Shown here: positions 7,646 to 16,463 of the stretch, piece by piece
Position numbering within the stretch: the stretch's first letter is position 1
Layout of the letters: the number at the start of each line of letters is the position of its first letter
NCBI RefSeq assembly: GCF_002237555.1
Contig: NZ_CP022540.1
Coordinates: forward strand, 3,105,001-3,169,000
Length of the DNA stretch: 64,000 nt
Direction: 5' to 3'
Source: Antarctobacter heliothermus
GTDB taxonomy: Bacteria; Pseudomonadota; Alphaproteobacteria; Rhodobacterales; Rhodobacteraceae
Made by a program: the position numbers and the translations under genes
The notes under the pieces: generated by a model
Told to the model about the DNA's origin: nothing
Seen by the model: the letters and a program-made list of their open reading frames with translations, nothing else
Databases searched by the model: none

Positions 7646-10600
7646 ATGGCGACGATCCTTCTTTCTGCCGCAGGCGCGGCACTTGGCAGTTCCATCGGTG
7701 GCTCAGTATTGGGGCTATCGATGACGGCAGTGGGTCGCTTTATCGGGGCCTCGATAGGGCGCGGGCTGGATCAGCGTTTGCTGGGCGCCGGGTCGGAGGC
7801 TGTGGAAACCGGCCGGATTGACCGCTTTCGCCTGACAGGAGCCGGTGAAGGCGCGCCAATCGCACAGGTGTATGGGCGGATGCGGACAGGTGGTCACGTC
7901 ATCTGGGCTACCGAGTTCAAGGAACGTGTGCGCGAGTCCGGCGGTGGCGGCAAGGGCGCCCCGGCTCAGCCGACAATACGAGAGTACAGTTATTCAGTCA
8001 GTCTTGCGCTCGCGCTCTGCGAGGGGGAGATCACAGCGGTCAATCGGGTGTGGGCAGATGGCGTCGAGATTGCGATCAAAGATCTCGACATGCGGGTTTA
8101 TACTGGGTCACAGGATCAATTACCCGATCCCAAGATTGAGGCGGTTGAGGGCTCAGGTCTTGTTCCGGCCTATCGCGGCACCGCTTATGTGGTCATGGAG
8201 GATCTCCGGTTGGAGCGGTTTGGGAACCGGGTGCCACAGTTCAGCTTTGAGGTCGCACGGCCCGATCTGTCAGAGGATCAGGTTCCGTCTCTTATACGCG
8301 GCGTGGCGATGATCCCTGGAACCGGGGAATACGCCTTGGCGACAGAGCCCGTTTACATGAAACACGCAGCAAGTGCCTTTGACAGCTTGTTCGGGGTTGG
8401 CGAGGACGGCAAGGCGGTCGCCAATGTCGGTTCTCCGTCAGAAGAGCCAGACTTTGTCACTTCTCTCAAGCAGCTCAGTGATGAGGTGCCGAATTGCGGA
8501 GCGGCGTCTTTGATTGTGAGTTGGTTTGGCGACGACTTGCGATGCGGCCATTGTACGATCCGCCCGAAGGTGGAACAGACAGAGTACGAAGCCAAGTCCA
8601 TGCCGTGGTCTGTCGCGGGAGTTGACCGGAGCGCGGCGCTGACGATTCCGCAACAGGACGGACGCCCGGTATATGGGGGCACGCCGACCGACGAGTCGGT
8701 GATCCAGTCAATCCTTAAGATGCAGGCCGAAGGTCTGTCTGTAATGTATTACCCGTTCATTCTGATGGATCAGGTGGAGGACAATGGGTTGTCTGATCCC
8801 TGGAATGTAGGGGAGGAGCAACCGAAATTGCCGTGGCGTGGACGGATCACGTTGAGCGTCGCCCCGGGTCAACCCGGTTCGCCGGATCAAACCGCGGTTG
8901 CGGATGATGAGGTCGCCGCCTTCTTCGGCACGGCCTCTGCAGCGGATTACTTCTTGGATGAAGGGATAGTCAGGTACAGCGGCCCAAATGAGTGGGGCTA
9001 CCGGCGCTTCATCCTGCATCAAGCAGCCCTTTGCATGGCGGCAGGTGGTGTCGAGGCGTTCTGTATCGGATCGGAAATGCGGGGGCTGACCCAGATCCGC
9101 GGGGCAAACGGCTTTGCAGCTGTTTCAGCACTCCAAAGCCTGGCGGCAGAGTGCCGGGCGCTGTTGGGGCCATCGGTTAAGATCGGCTATGCGGCGGATT
9201 GGTCCGAATATTTTGGGTATCATCCGCAGGATGGCTCAGGAGATGTGTATTTCCACCTCGATCCACTTTGGGCGGACGCTGAGATCGACTTCATCGGGAT
9301 AGACAACTACATGCCTTTGTCGGACTGGCGCGATGGTGCGGATCACGCCGACGTTGATTGGGGGGCGGTTCATGACCTTGGCTATCTTCGGTCTAATGTA
9401 GAAGGCGGAGAAGGGTTCGACTGGTACTATGCCTCGGATGAGGACCGGGATGCACAGGTCCGCACGCCAATCTCAGATGGCGCGCATGGTGAACCGTGGG
9501 TCTGGCGCGACAAGGACATCCGCAATTGGTGGGGCAATGCTCATCATGAACGGATCGGCGGTGTTCGACAGGGCGTATCGACGGTATGGCAACCTGAGTC
9601 CAAACCGATTTGGTTCACCGAACTGGGTTGTGCTTCCATCGACAAGGGCACCAATCAACCCAACAAGTTCCTGGATCCGAAGTCCTCGGAATCCGATCTG
9701 CCGAATCATTCAAATGGTTTGCGGGATGACCTTATTCCGCTGCAATACCTGCGGGCACAATTGGGTTACTGGGGTGAGGCAGCGCACAATCCGGTGTCTT
9801 CGGTTTATGGCGGGCACATGTTGGACCTTGCTCGGTGTTTTGTCTGGGCCTGGGACGCGCGGCCATACCCATGGTTCCCTGCCAATGAAGACATCTGGTC
9901 GGATGGGCCAAACTACAGATGCGGTCATTGGCTGAATGGACGTGCGTCGGGCCGTAGCCTTGCGTCCGTCGTCAAGGAAATCTGTGCGCGTGTTGGATTG
10001 TTGGAGGTCGATACCAGCGGGCTGCACGGGTTTGTGCGTGGCTATATCGTGTCTCAGGTGACAGACGCACGGCGCGCGCTGCAACCCCTGATGCTGGCCT
10101 ATGGGTTCGACGCAATCGAACGAGACGGGACACTGGTCTTCCGGATGCGGAACGGAACGAAAGCGGTCGATCTTTCCCGTGAGTCGTTTGCGGTAAGCGA
10201 AGAGGTCGACGGCGACCTGTTGGAGACGCGTGCCTCTGAGGCGGAAATGGCCGGGCGTGTGCGCGTGCAATTCCTGTTGGCCGACGCGGATCATCAAGTC
10301 GTGTCGGAAGAAGCGGTCTTGCCGGATGAGGCGACCCATGCAGTGTCTGAGACGGACATGGCACTGGCATTGACACGCGGCGAGGGGCGGCAGACCGCGG
10401 AACGGTGGCTGGCTGAGGCGCGTGTTGCGCGGGACACGATGCGCTTTGCATTGCCGCCGTCGCAACTTGCGCTGGGCGCGGGTGATATTGTCCGGTTGCC
10501 GGTCGAGAGTGGGGGGACTCTGGCGCGGATCGACAAAGTCGAAGTCATGGAGCATCAGATCATCGACGCGGTGCGGATTGAACCCGAAGTTTTTCGGCCA

Positions 10601-11581
10601 TCGGACATGCCCGAAGACGCGGCAACCGTTCGGCCTGTCACCCCCTCGGTTCCGGTGATGCCGGTCTTTATGGATTTGCCGCTGATGAGCGGGGATGAGG
10701 TGGCACATGCACCGCATCTGGCTCTGACAGCCACACCTTGGTCTGGCGCTGTCGCACTATACGGAGCAGCGCAGGATTCCGACTACACTTTGAACACGCT
10801 CATTGCGGGACAATCGGTTATCGGTTTGACTGAAACGGACCTTGTCGCAGCGCGGCCGGGCAAAATTGACCGGGGCGCAGCTTTGGAAGTCCGGCTGGCT
10901 AGTGGCAGTCTACAATCAATCAGCGATGCCGCACTGTTGTCTGGGGGCAACCTGATGGCGATCGGTGACGGAACACCGGGAAACTGGGAGGTGTTCCAGT
11001 TCAGGGATGCCGAGCTTGTATCGGAAGGACGCTGGCGTTTGTCCCACAGATTGAGGGGACAGGCGGGCAGCGACGGGCTGGTGCCAGCGGTCTGGCCGGC
11101 GGGATCCTTGGTGGTTTTGCTGGATGGAACCCCGGCGCAGATTGGATTGAAACCGCTGCAACGCGGTCTGGATCGGCACTACAGGGTCGGACCGGCGTCG
11201 CTCTCCTATGACCATGCGGTCTATGAGCATTGCGTTCATGCTTTCGATGGCAACGGATTGCGGCCTTACCGTCCCGTGCACCTGCGGGTTGCCGACCATG
11301 CCGGTGATCTTGCGTTCAGCTGGATACGGCGGACGCGGATAGATGGGGACGGCTGGGACCTTGCGGAGATTCCGCTTGGCGAAGACAGCGAAGCCTACAG
11401 GGTTCAAGTCCGGCAGGGCGCAACCGTATTGCGCGATGTTACGGTTGATACGCCATTCTGGGCCTATGGTGCAGCGGATCAGTCGGCCGATGGCGTGGTC
11501 GGTGGGTTTATCGTGGCGGTCGCGCAAATGTCTGAGCGCTACGGTCCCGGTCCCTGTGCCGAACTTGAGATCGTACAATGA
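7646..11581 (+). CDS. GTA host-specificity 'megatron' protein (g15)
   Basis: The largest gene in the window, 1311 residues. The N-terminus is a Gly/Ala-rich hydrophobic segment (residues 1-45) and then the tail-tip fold (IAQVYGRMRTGGHVIWATEF). Residues of about 430-730 form a GTA TIM-barrel-like domain with FCIGSEMRGLTQIRG, DFIGIDNYMPLSDWRDG and KPIWFTELGC, which looks like a glycoside hydrolase core. Residues of about 760-1000 resemble phage tail_3 modules. The C-terminus probably contacts the host surface. A GTG three bases upstream could also start it. It closes the structural cluster, and its stop overlaps the next ATG. Confidence 0.95.
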   Translation: MATILLSAAGAALGSSIGGSVLGLSMTAVGRFIGASIGRGLDQRLLGAGSEAVETGRIDRFRLTGAGEGAPIAQVYGRMRTGGHVIWATEFKERVRESGGGGKGAPAQPTIREYSYSVSLALALCEGEITAVNRVWADGVEIAIKDLDMRVYTGSQDQLPDPKIEAVEGSGLVPAYRGTAYVVMEDLRLERFGNRVPQFSFEVARPDLSEDQVPSLIRGVAMIPGTGEYALATEPVYMKHAASAFDSLFGVGEDGKAVANVGSPSEEPDFVTSLKQLSDEVPNCGAASLIVSWFGDDLRCGHCTIRPKVEQTEYEAKSMPWSVAGVDRSAALTIPQQDGRPVYGGTPTDESVIQSILKMQAEGLSVMYYPFILMDQVEDNGLSDPWNVGEEQPKLPWRGRITLSVAPGQPGSPDQTAVADDEVAAFFGTASAADYFLDEGIVRYSGPNEWGYRRFILHQAALCMAAGGVEAFCIGSEMRGLTQIRGANGFAAVSALQSLAAECRALLGPSVKIGYAADWSEYFGYHPQDGSGDVYFHLDPLWADAEIDFIGIDNYMPLSDWRDGADHADVDWGAVHDLGYLRSNVEGGEGFDWYYASDEDRDAQVRTPISDGAHGEPWVWRDKDIRNWWGNAHHERIGGVRQGVSTVWQPESKPIWFTELGCASIDKGTNQPNKFLDPKSSESDLPNHSNGLRDDLIPLQYLRAQLGYWGEAAHNPVSSVYGGHMLDLARCFVWAWDARPYPWFPANEDIWSDGPNYRCGHWLNGRASGRSLASVVKEICARVGLLEVDTSGLHGFVRGYIVSQVTDARRALQPLMLAYGFDAIERDGTLVFRMRNGTKAVDLSRESFAVSEEVDGDLLETRASEAEMAGRVRVQFLLADADHQVVSEEAVLPDEATHAVSETDMALALTRGEGRQTAERWLAEARVARDTMRFALPPSQLALGAGDIVRLPVESGGTLARIDKVEVMEHQIIDAVRIEPEVFRPSDMPEDAATVRPVTPSVPVMPVFMDLPLMSGDEVAHAPHLALTATPWSGAVALYGAAQDSDYTLNTLIAGQSVIGLTETDLVAARPGKIDRGAALEVRLASGSLQSISDAALLSGGNLMAIGDGTPGNWEVFQFRDAELVSEGRWRLSHRLRGQAGSDGLVPAVWPAGSLVVLLDGTPAQIGLKPLQRGLDRHYRVGPASLSYDHAVYEHCVHAFDGNGLRPYRPVHLRVADHAGDLAFSWIRRTRIDGDGWDLAEIPLGEDSEAYRVQVRQGATVLRDVTVDTPFWAYGAADQSADGVVGGFIVAVAQMSERYGPGPCAELEIVQ

Positions 11582-11943
11582 AGCCGGTCTTGCCCGGCGA
11601 CGTGAGTGCGGCGGCGCGGATGCTGTTAACCGTGCCGCCCCATGTACGCATGAAACGCGCCGAGCGGTTGATTGATGAGGCCCGCGCAGCGGATGCGCAT
11701 TGCCGGCGGACTGGTCGGGCACATCCAAGGTGGGGCAACGGAACATTGATGGCTGCGGCCCACGGGCATCCGATGGGGCAAGAGGTGTGTTTTGACGATC
11801 CAGACTACCTAGATTGCCAACTGGCCATCCTGCACGCCTTGCGCGCCTTTCATCAGCTAGAAGCGCAGGAAATGCAGCGACGTGCCGTGGGATTCAGTTC
11901 TAACCGTTTGACAGCGATGTCGTCGCCGCACGCCTCGCAATAG
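11578..11943 (+). CDS. Unknown small protein coupled to GTA g15
   Basis: A 121-residue protein I do not recognise. It starts at an ATG overlapping the g15 stop (ATGA), so it is probably translated with the GTA operon. It is rich in Ala, Arg and His, has no signal peptide or membrane helix, and is probably mostly helical (MKRAERLIDEARAADAHCRR; LDCQLAILHALRAFHQLEAQEM). Its last 91 bases overlap the 3' end of the oppositely oriented DksA/TraR gene. A tail-associated or regulatory role is possible from position only. Confidence 0.6.
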   Translation: MKPVLPGDVSAAARMLLTVPPHVRMKRAERLIDEARAADAHCRRTGRAHPRWGNGTLMAAAHGHPMGQEVCFDDPDYLDCQLAILHALRAFHQLEAQEMQRRAVGFSSNRLTAMSSPHASQ

Positions 11944-12083
11944 CCGAACGCGCAGTCGTCGAGACGCATCAGCTTCGCCGCCAGCGCATTGCGGCGTGGC
12001 TGCGTGGCTTTTGCCATTGATTGGTTCAAAAGCGCGTCCTGTAACGCTCGGTCATAGAGCCATCCAATTCCGGCATGACCCAC
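11853..12083 (-). CDS. Small DksA/TraR C4-type zinc-finger protein
   Basis: A 76-residue protein with the DksA/TraR zinc finger near the C-terminus: C49-x2-C52 and C70-x2-C73 within GYCEACGDDIAVKRL and RRCISC. Short members of this family bind the RNA polymerase secondary channel or remain uncharacterised. The long coiled coil of DksA is missing, so it is a TraR-like short form. The only start with a full frame is a GTG at 12083, which is tentative. It diverges from cysE across 67 bases and converges into the last GTA-linked gene. Confidence 0.75.
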   Translation of the reverse strand: MGHAGIGWLYDRALQDALLNQSMAKATQPRRNALAAKLMRLDDCAFGYCEACGDDIAVKRLELNPTARRCISCASS

Positions 12084-12092
12084 ATCACAGAT

Positions 12093-12120
12093 TTGCGTTT
12101 CGATCCCTATAGCCTATCTG
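12093..12120 (+). promoter_or_regulatory. Candidate cysE promoter
   Basis: TTGCGT (12093-12098), a 16-base spacer and TATCTG (12115-12120) form a plausible sigma70 promoter about 30 bases before the cysE start. The -10 element lies inside the inverted repeat described next. The elements were read by eye; the -35 is imperfect. Confidence 0.45.
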
Positions 12121-12127
12121 ATAGGCT
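12111..12127. promoter_or_regulatory. Perfect 17-bp dyad upstream of cysE
   Basis: AGCCTATC-T-GATAGGCT is a perfect 8-bp inverted repeat around one central base. It covers the proposed -10 of cysE and lies between two divergent genes. No T tract follows, so a protein operator is more likely than a terminator. The regulator is unknown; a sulfur/cysteine regulator is only a guess from the neighbour. Confidence 0.55.
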
Positions 12128-12150
12128 CACGGCGTCAAAGGAGGACAGCC

Positions 12151-12957
12151 ATGGCTGAAACGCGCACGCAACTGGCGGAACTGGACCCGGTTTGGGCCCG
12201 TATCCGCAGCGAGGCAGAACAGGCGGTGATTGATGAGCCGCTGCTCGGCGGTCTGGTGCACTATTCTATTCTGCATCACCCGTCGATTGAACGGGCATTG
12301 AGTTACCGTATGTCACTGAAACTGGCGAACGGCGAAATGTCCGAACAGATTCTGCGGGAAATCTGTGACGAAGCCTATGGTCGTGCGCCGGAATTGGCGC
12401 TGTCCGGACGCGCAGACATCACGGCGACCTATGAACGTGACCCGGCCTGCCACCGGTTTCTTCAGCCGATGCTGTTCTTCAAGGGCTTTCAGGCGGTGCA
12501 GGCGTACCGTGTGGCGCATTGGCTGTGGACCGAAGGCCGCAAGGATCTGGCCTATTTCTTTCAGATGCGCAGTTCCGAGGTTTTTGGCATCGATATTCAT
12601 CCGGCGGCCCGGATCGGCAAGGGCATCATGATCGACCACGCCCATTCGATTGTGATTGGTGAGACAGCCGTGGTCGGAGACAATGTGTCGATGCTGCATT
12701 CGGTCACGCTTGGCGGCACCGGCAAGGAAGAAGAGGACCGCCACCCCAAGATCGGCGACGGCGTTCTGATTGGTGCGGGGGCCAAGGTGCTGGGCAACAT
12801 CAAGGTGGGCAACTGCTCGCGCATTGCCGCCGGGTCCGTCGTGCTGAAAGACGTACCACCCTGCAAGACTGTCGCTGGCGTTCCGGCCAAGGTGGTTGGT
12901 GAGGCCGGATGTGATCAACCCTCGATCAGCATGGATCAGCTTTTTCGTGGCGGTTGA
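12151..12957 (+). CDS. cysE: Serine O-acetyltransferase
   Basis: CysE makes O-acetylserine from serine and acetyl-CoA, the first step of cysteine synthesis. The 268 residues contain the helical SATase N-terminal domain (about 10-115) and a left-handed beta-helix hexapeptide domain (about 145-235). D162-H163 in IDHAHSIVIGE and H198 in DRHPKIGDG are the usual catalytic and binding residues. The AAAGGAGG ribosome site at 12137-12144 fixes the ATG. The C-terminal tail ends MDQLFRGG rather than the typical Ile that docks with CysK, so the complex with CysK is uncertain. Confidence 0.95.
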   Translation: MAETRTQLAELDPVWARIRSEAEQAVIDEPLLGGLVHYSILHHPSIERALSYRMSLKLANGEMSEQILREICDEAYGRAPELALSGRADITATYERDPACHRFLQPMLFFKGFQAVQAYRVAHWLWTEGRKDLAYFFQMRSSEVFGIDIHPAARIGKGIMIDHAHSIVIGETAVVGDNVSMLHSVTLGGTGKEEEDRHPKIGDGVLIGAGAKVLGNIKVGNCSRIAAGSVVLKDVPPCKTVAGVPAKVVGEAGCDQPSISMDQLFRGG

Positions 12958-12990
12958 ACAGCTCGCCGAACATCCCGGTTGAGACAGCGA

Positions 12991-13015
12991 CGGCGCCCGA
13001 AGGGGCGCCGTTTCT
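12991..13015 (+). terminator. Intrinsic terminator of cysE
   Basis: A perfect 8-bp stem CGGCGCCC/GGGCGCCG with a GAAG loop (12991-13010), followed by TTTCTT. It lies 33 bases after the cysE stop and in front of the convergent pdhC. Confidence 0.85.
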
Positions 13016-13094
13016 TGTTGTGACAAAAATTTTCCCCGCGCCTCGACTGTCATTCCACATGTCGTCCAACGCCGATGGGAAATCGGCGCAGCGG

Positions 13095-14375
13095 TCAGGC
13101 GAGCAGGGCCAGCGGGTTTTGCAACCCCTCCACAATGGCGTTCAGCAGCTCCGCGCCCAATGCGCCGTCAATCACCCGATGATCAACGGACAGCGTGACG
13201 GACATGACTGTGGCGATGCCGATTTCACCATTGTCATAAACGACAGGTTTTTTGATCCCCGCCCCAACGGCAAGAATGGCGCCGTGCGGCGGATTGATGA
13301 CGGCATCGAAATTCTCGATCCCGAACATGCCAAGGTTGGAAATGGCAAAGCTGCCGCCTTGATACTCGTGCGGGGCCAGCTTGCGGTCGCGGGCGCGTGC
13401 GGCGAGATCCTTCATCTCAGAGGACAGGGCGGAAAGGGTCTTTTGATGCGCATCGCGCAACACGGGCGTGAATAGTCCGCCCTCGACCGCAACGGCCACC
13501 GCCACGTCCGACGGGGTCAGTTGCAGGATGCGGTCCCCGGCCCAGACCGCATTGGCGGCAGGGACGCGTTGCAGGGCGTCGGCACAGGCCTTGATGATGA
13601 AATCGTTGATCGAAAGCTTGATGCCGCGCGGTGCAAGTTGATCGTTGATCTGCTTGCGGAAATTCATCAGCGCGTCGAGGCGGATCTCGCGGCGCAGGTA
13701 GAAATGCGGGATGGTCTGTTTCGCCTCGGTCAGTCGAGCGGCAACGGTGCGGCGCATTCCGTCCAGCGCGATTTCCTTGTGCGGGCGGTCGGCGTAGATC
13801 TTGCTGATGGCATCAGAGCTGACAGCGGTTTGCGGTGTCTTCTCGACCGGAGCGGGCGCTGCCGCGACGGGCTCTGACGTGGCTGCTTCGACGTCCGCCT
13901 TGACGATGCGCCCGCGCGGACCGGAGCCGGTGATCTGCGACAGGTCCAGCCCTTTCTGGTCGGCTAGGCGACGGGCAAGGGGGGATGCAAAGACACGGTC
14001 GGTGTCGTTGCGCGGGGCGGTTGGGGCGGCCTTCTCGGAGCCCCCGGAAGTGGGGGCCGCCTCGGCAGCCGCTGTGGCCTGCGCCTGCGGTGCGGTGGCC
14101 ACGGGGCCGTCAGAAATGTCGTCCGTGCTTTCGCCGTCTTCCAGCAGCACCGCGATGGGATCGTTTACCTTGACGTTCGTTGTGCCCTCGGCCACGAGAA
14201 TGCGCCCGATTGTCCCTTCATCGACGGCCTCGAATTCCATCGTGGCCTTGTCGGTCTCGATCTCGGCAATCACGTCTCCAGAGGAGACGGTGTCGCCTTC
14301 CTTGACCAACCATTTGGCCAGCGTGCCGTCCTCCATAGTCGGGGACAAGGCGGGCATGAGGATTTTGATAGGCAT
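13095..14375 (-). CDS. pdhC: Pyruvate dehydrogenase E2, dihydrolipoamide acetyltransferase
   Basis: The E2 core of pyruvate dehydrogenase, which transfers the acetyl group from lipoate to CoA. The 426 residues contain one lipoyl domain (1-80, lipoyl Lys K43 in ETDKATMEF), an Ala/Pro linker, a peripheral-subunit binding domain (about 129-168, FASPLARRLADQKGL) and the catalytic domain. The active-site His398 and Asp402 are in DHRVIDG near the C-terminus. It is the last gene of the pdh operon, 69 bases after the DUF5076 gene. The lipoyl domain is nearly identical to the one on PdhB. Confidence 0.96.
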   Translation of the reverse strand: MPIKILMPALSPTMEDGTLAKWLVKEGDTVSSGDVIAEIETDKATMEFEAVDEGTIGRILVAEGTTNVKVNDPIAVLLEDGESTDDISDGPVATAPQAQATAAAEAAPTSGGSEKAAPTAPRNDTDRVFASPLARRLADQKGLDLSQITGSGPRGRIVKADVEAATSEPVAAAPAPVEKTPQTAVSSDAISKIYADRPHKEIALDGMRRTVAARLTEAKQTIPHFYLRREIRLDALMNFRKQINDQLAPRGIKLSINDFIIKACADALQRVPAANAVWAGDRILQLTPSDVAVAVAVEGGLFTPVLRDAHQKTLSALSSEMKDLAARARDRKLAPHEYQGGSFAISNLGMFGIENFDAVINPPHGAILAVGAGIKKPVVYDNGEIGIATVMSVTLSVDHRVIDGALGAELLNAIVEGLQNPLALLA

Positions 14376-14444
14376 TGGGATACTCCTCTCAGCGCGCCTG
14401 CGCGGTGCGGTATAGAGCGCGGTTCCCAGACAAAAGGCGCATGA

Positions 14445-14702
14445 TCAGCGGGCCTCGATCAGGGTCATGATATCATAGGGCGGGCGCGGCGCGGCACCAG
14501 CGGCAAGGCGATCAACCGCAAGAATGAGCGCTTTCCTATGCGCCGCAATCCATTCGTAGGCGTCCTGATGGGACGGTTTATCCCACGGGCGCAGGGCGTT
14601 TGCCATCAGGCATTCCGGCACATACGCGCGCCCCGCGTTAGTTTCGATACGATACGCCTCGCGCGCCATATCACGGCCTTTGACCTCGACACGGGTGCTC
14701 AC
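14445..14702 (-). CDS. DUF5076 protein in the pdh operon
   Basis: An 85-residue soluble protein resembling DUF5076 ([27 protein letters not shown]). It starts at a GTG that overlaps the pdhB stop (GTGA), so it is translationally coupled. Function unknown. No signal peptide or cysteines beyond one Cys are seen. Its fixed place between pdhB and pdhC suggests a minor role in the complex or in its expression. Confidence 0.75.
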   Translation of the reverse strand: MSTRVEVKGRDMAREAYRIETNAGRAYVPECLMANALRPWDKPSHQDAYEWIAAHRKALILAVDRLAAGAAPRPPYDIMTLIEAR

Positions 14703-16075
14703 CGGTAACAGACCTTCTTGGCTGCGGCGACCACCTCGGGTGTGGTGATGAGCGCCAATCGCTCAAGGTTGGCCGCATAGGGCATTGGCACGTCCTTGCC
14801 GGTCAGGTTGATCACCGGCGCATCGAGATAGTCAAACGCCTCTTGCATCAGAACGGCAGAGATGTGGTTGCCGATCGACCCCACGGGAAAACCTTCTTCG
14901 ATGGTCACGCAGCGGTTGGTCTTTTGCACGCTGGCGATCACCGTGGCGGTGTCCATGGGCCTCAGGGTGCGCAGGTCGATCACCTCGGCGTCGATGCCGT
15001 CCTCTGCCAGCTTTTCCGCTGCCTCCAGCGCATAGGTCATGCCGATGCCAAAGCTGACAAGGGTCACATCCGCGCCAGTCCGCCAGATGCGGGCCTTACC
15101 AAAGGGGACAGTGAAATCGTCCATCTCGGGTACGTCAAAGCTGCGCCCGTACAGGATCTCGTTTTCCAGAAAGATCACCGGGTTCGGATCGCGGATGGCA
15201 CTTTTCAACAGACCCTTGGCGTCGGAGGCGGAATAGGGAATGGCCACTTTCAGCCCCGGAATATGCGCGTACCACGCGGAAAAATCCTGACTGTGCTGTG
15301 CGGCGACGCGGGCGGCCGCCCCATTGGGGCCGCGAAAGGTGATCGGACAACCCATCTGCCCGCCCGACATGTACAGCGTCTTGGCGGCAGAGTTGATGAT
15401 CTGATCCATCGCCTGCATGGAAAAGTTGAAAGTCATGAATTCGACGATGGGTTTCAACCCACCAAAGGCCGCGCCGACGCCGACACCGGCAAAGCCGTGC
15501 TCGGTGATCGGCGTGTCGATCACACGTTTTGAACCGAACTCTTCCAGCAGGCCTTGGCTGATCTTGTAGGCCCCCTGATATTCGGCCACCTCTTCACCCA
15601 TCAGAAATACATCGCCATCGGCGCGCATTTCCTCGGCCATGGCGTCGCGCAGCGCCTCTCGGACTGTCTGCTTTTTCAACTTGGTGCCCTCGGGCCAGTC
15701 CGGTTCGGGGCTGGCAGGTGCCGGGTTGGCTGTCTTGACCGGGGCAGGGGCGGCAGGTTGAGGTGCCGGGGCGGGTTTCGCCTCGGGCTTGGCGGGCGCT
15801 GCCGCGTCCCGGACCTGATCCGGGACCTCTTCACCATCCTCGACCAACACGGCGATCGGGGTGTTCACGGCCACAGCCTGCGTGCCCTCGGCCACAAGAA
15901 TACGGCCCATGACGCCTTCATCGACGGCCTCGAACTCCATTGTGGCCTTGTCGGTCTCGATCTCGGCGATCACATCGCCCGCCGAGACGGTATCACCCTC
16001 TTTAACCAGCCATTTGGCCAGCGTGCCTTCTTCCATTGTCGGGGAAAGGGCGGGCATCAGGATTTCAGTTGCCAT
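14699..16075 (-). CDS. pdhB: Pyruvate dehydrogenase E1 beta with N-terminal lipoyl domain
   Basis: E1-beta pairs with PdhA to decarboxylate pyruvate with thiamine diphosphate. The 458 residues begin with a lipoyl domain (1-80, lipoyl Lys K43), then a Pro/Ala linker (about 88-125), then the transketolase-like domains ([55 protein letters not shown]). A lipoyl domain on E1-beta is a known alphaproteobacterial variant. It follows the VOC gene by 4 bases. Confidence 0.96.
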   Translation of the reverse strand: MATEILMPALSPTMEEGTLAKWLVKEGDTVSAGDVIAEIETDKATMEFEAVDEGVMGRILVAEGTQAVAVNTPIAVLVEDGEEVPDQVRDAAAPAKPEAKPAPAPQPAAPAPVKTANPAPASPEPDWPEGTKLKKQTVREALRDAMAEEMRADGDVFLMGEEVAEYQGAYKISQGLLEEFGSKRVIDTPITEHGFAGVGVGAAFGGLKPIVEFMTFNFSMQAMDQIINSAAKTLYMSGGQMGCPITFRGPNGAAARVAAQHSQDFSAWYAHIPGLKVAIPYSASDAKGLLKSAIRDPNPVIFLENEILYGRSFDVPEMDDFTVPFGKARIWRTGADVTLVSFGIGMTYALEAAEKLAEDGIDAEVIDLRTLRPMDTATVIASVQKTNRCVTIEEGFPVGSIGNHISAVLMQEAFDYLDAPVINLTGKDVPMPYAANLERLALITTPEVVAAAKKVCYR

Positions 16076-16079
16076 GGCG

Positions 16080-16463
16080 TCAGTTTTCCCCCGTTGCGGG
16101 CGTTATAAAGCCCACGATATTGCCTTCGCCGTCCTCGACATAGGCCGCGCGGCCGATGCCGGGATAATCCATGGGCGGCAACGCCTCTGCGCCGCCATTG
16201 TCCAGCGCCCATGCATAGCGTTCGTCCGCGTCCGCCACTTCGAACGTGAGGGTACAGCCCCGAACTGGCCCATGTGGAGCAGGGGCCGCGCCCATACGTT
16301 TCATCATACCGCCGGTCAGTTCTGCGCCAAGGTTGGGGCCGCTGATCAACTGATAGTCGACTTCTTCCGCACCGGGCATCGGATCAAACGCCCAGCCAAA
16401 AAGTCCAGAGTAAAACCGACGCGCGCGGGCCGGATCGGTCGCGTGTATCTCAAAATGCGGCAT
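16080..16463 (-). CDS. VOC-family (glyoxalase-like) protein
   Basis: A 127-residue vicinal-oxygen-chelate fold protein. [26 protein letters not shown] is the typical first strand-helix of the family, and a second module ends near [14 protein letters not shown]4 and E5 and the later Glu could be metal ligands, but the substrate cannot be read from sequence. The ATG overlaps the pdhA stop (ATGA), placing it between the two E1 subunits in the pdh operon. An upstream in-frame start at 16493 would extend into pdhA and is less likely. Confidence 0.85.
   Translation of the reverse strand: MPHFEIHATDPARARRFYSGLFGWAFDPMPGAEEVDYQLISGPNLGAELTGGMMKRMGAAPAPHGPVRGCTLTFEVADADERYAWALDNGGAEALPPMDYPGIGRAAYVEDGEGNIVGFITPATGEN

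Noticed and set aside
1..11943. Interpretation of the phage-like block as an ordinary prophage
   Set aside because: No integrase, lysogeny regulator, attachment sites or replication genes are visible, and the order matches a GTA. The left side is outside the window.
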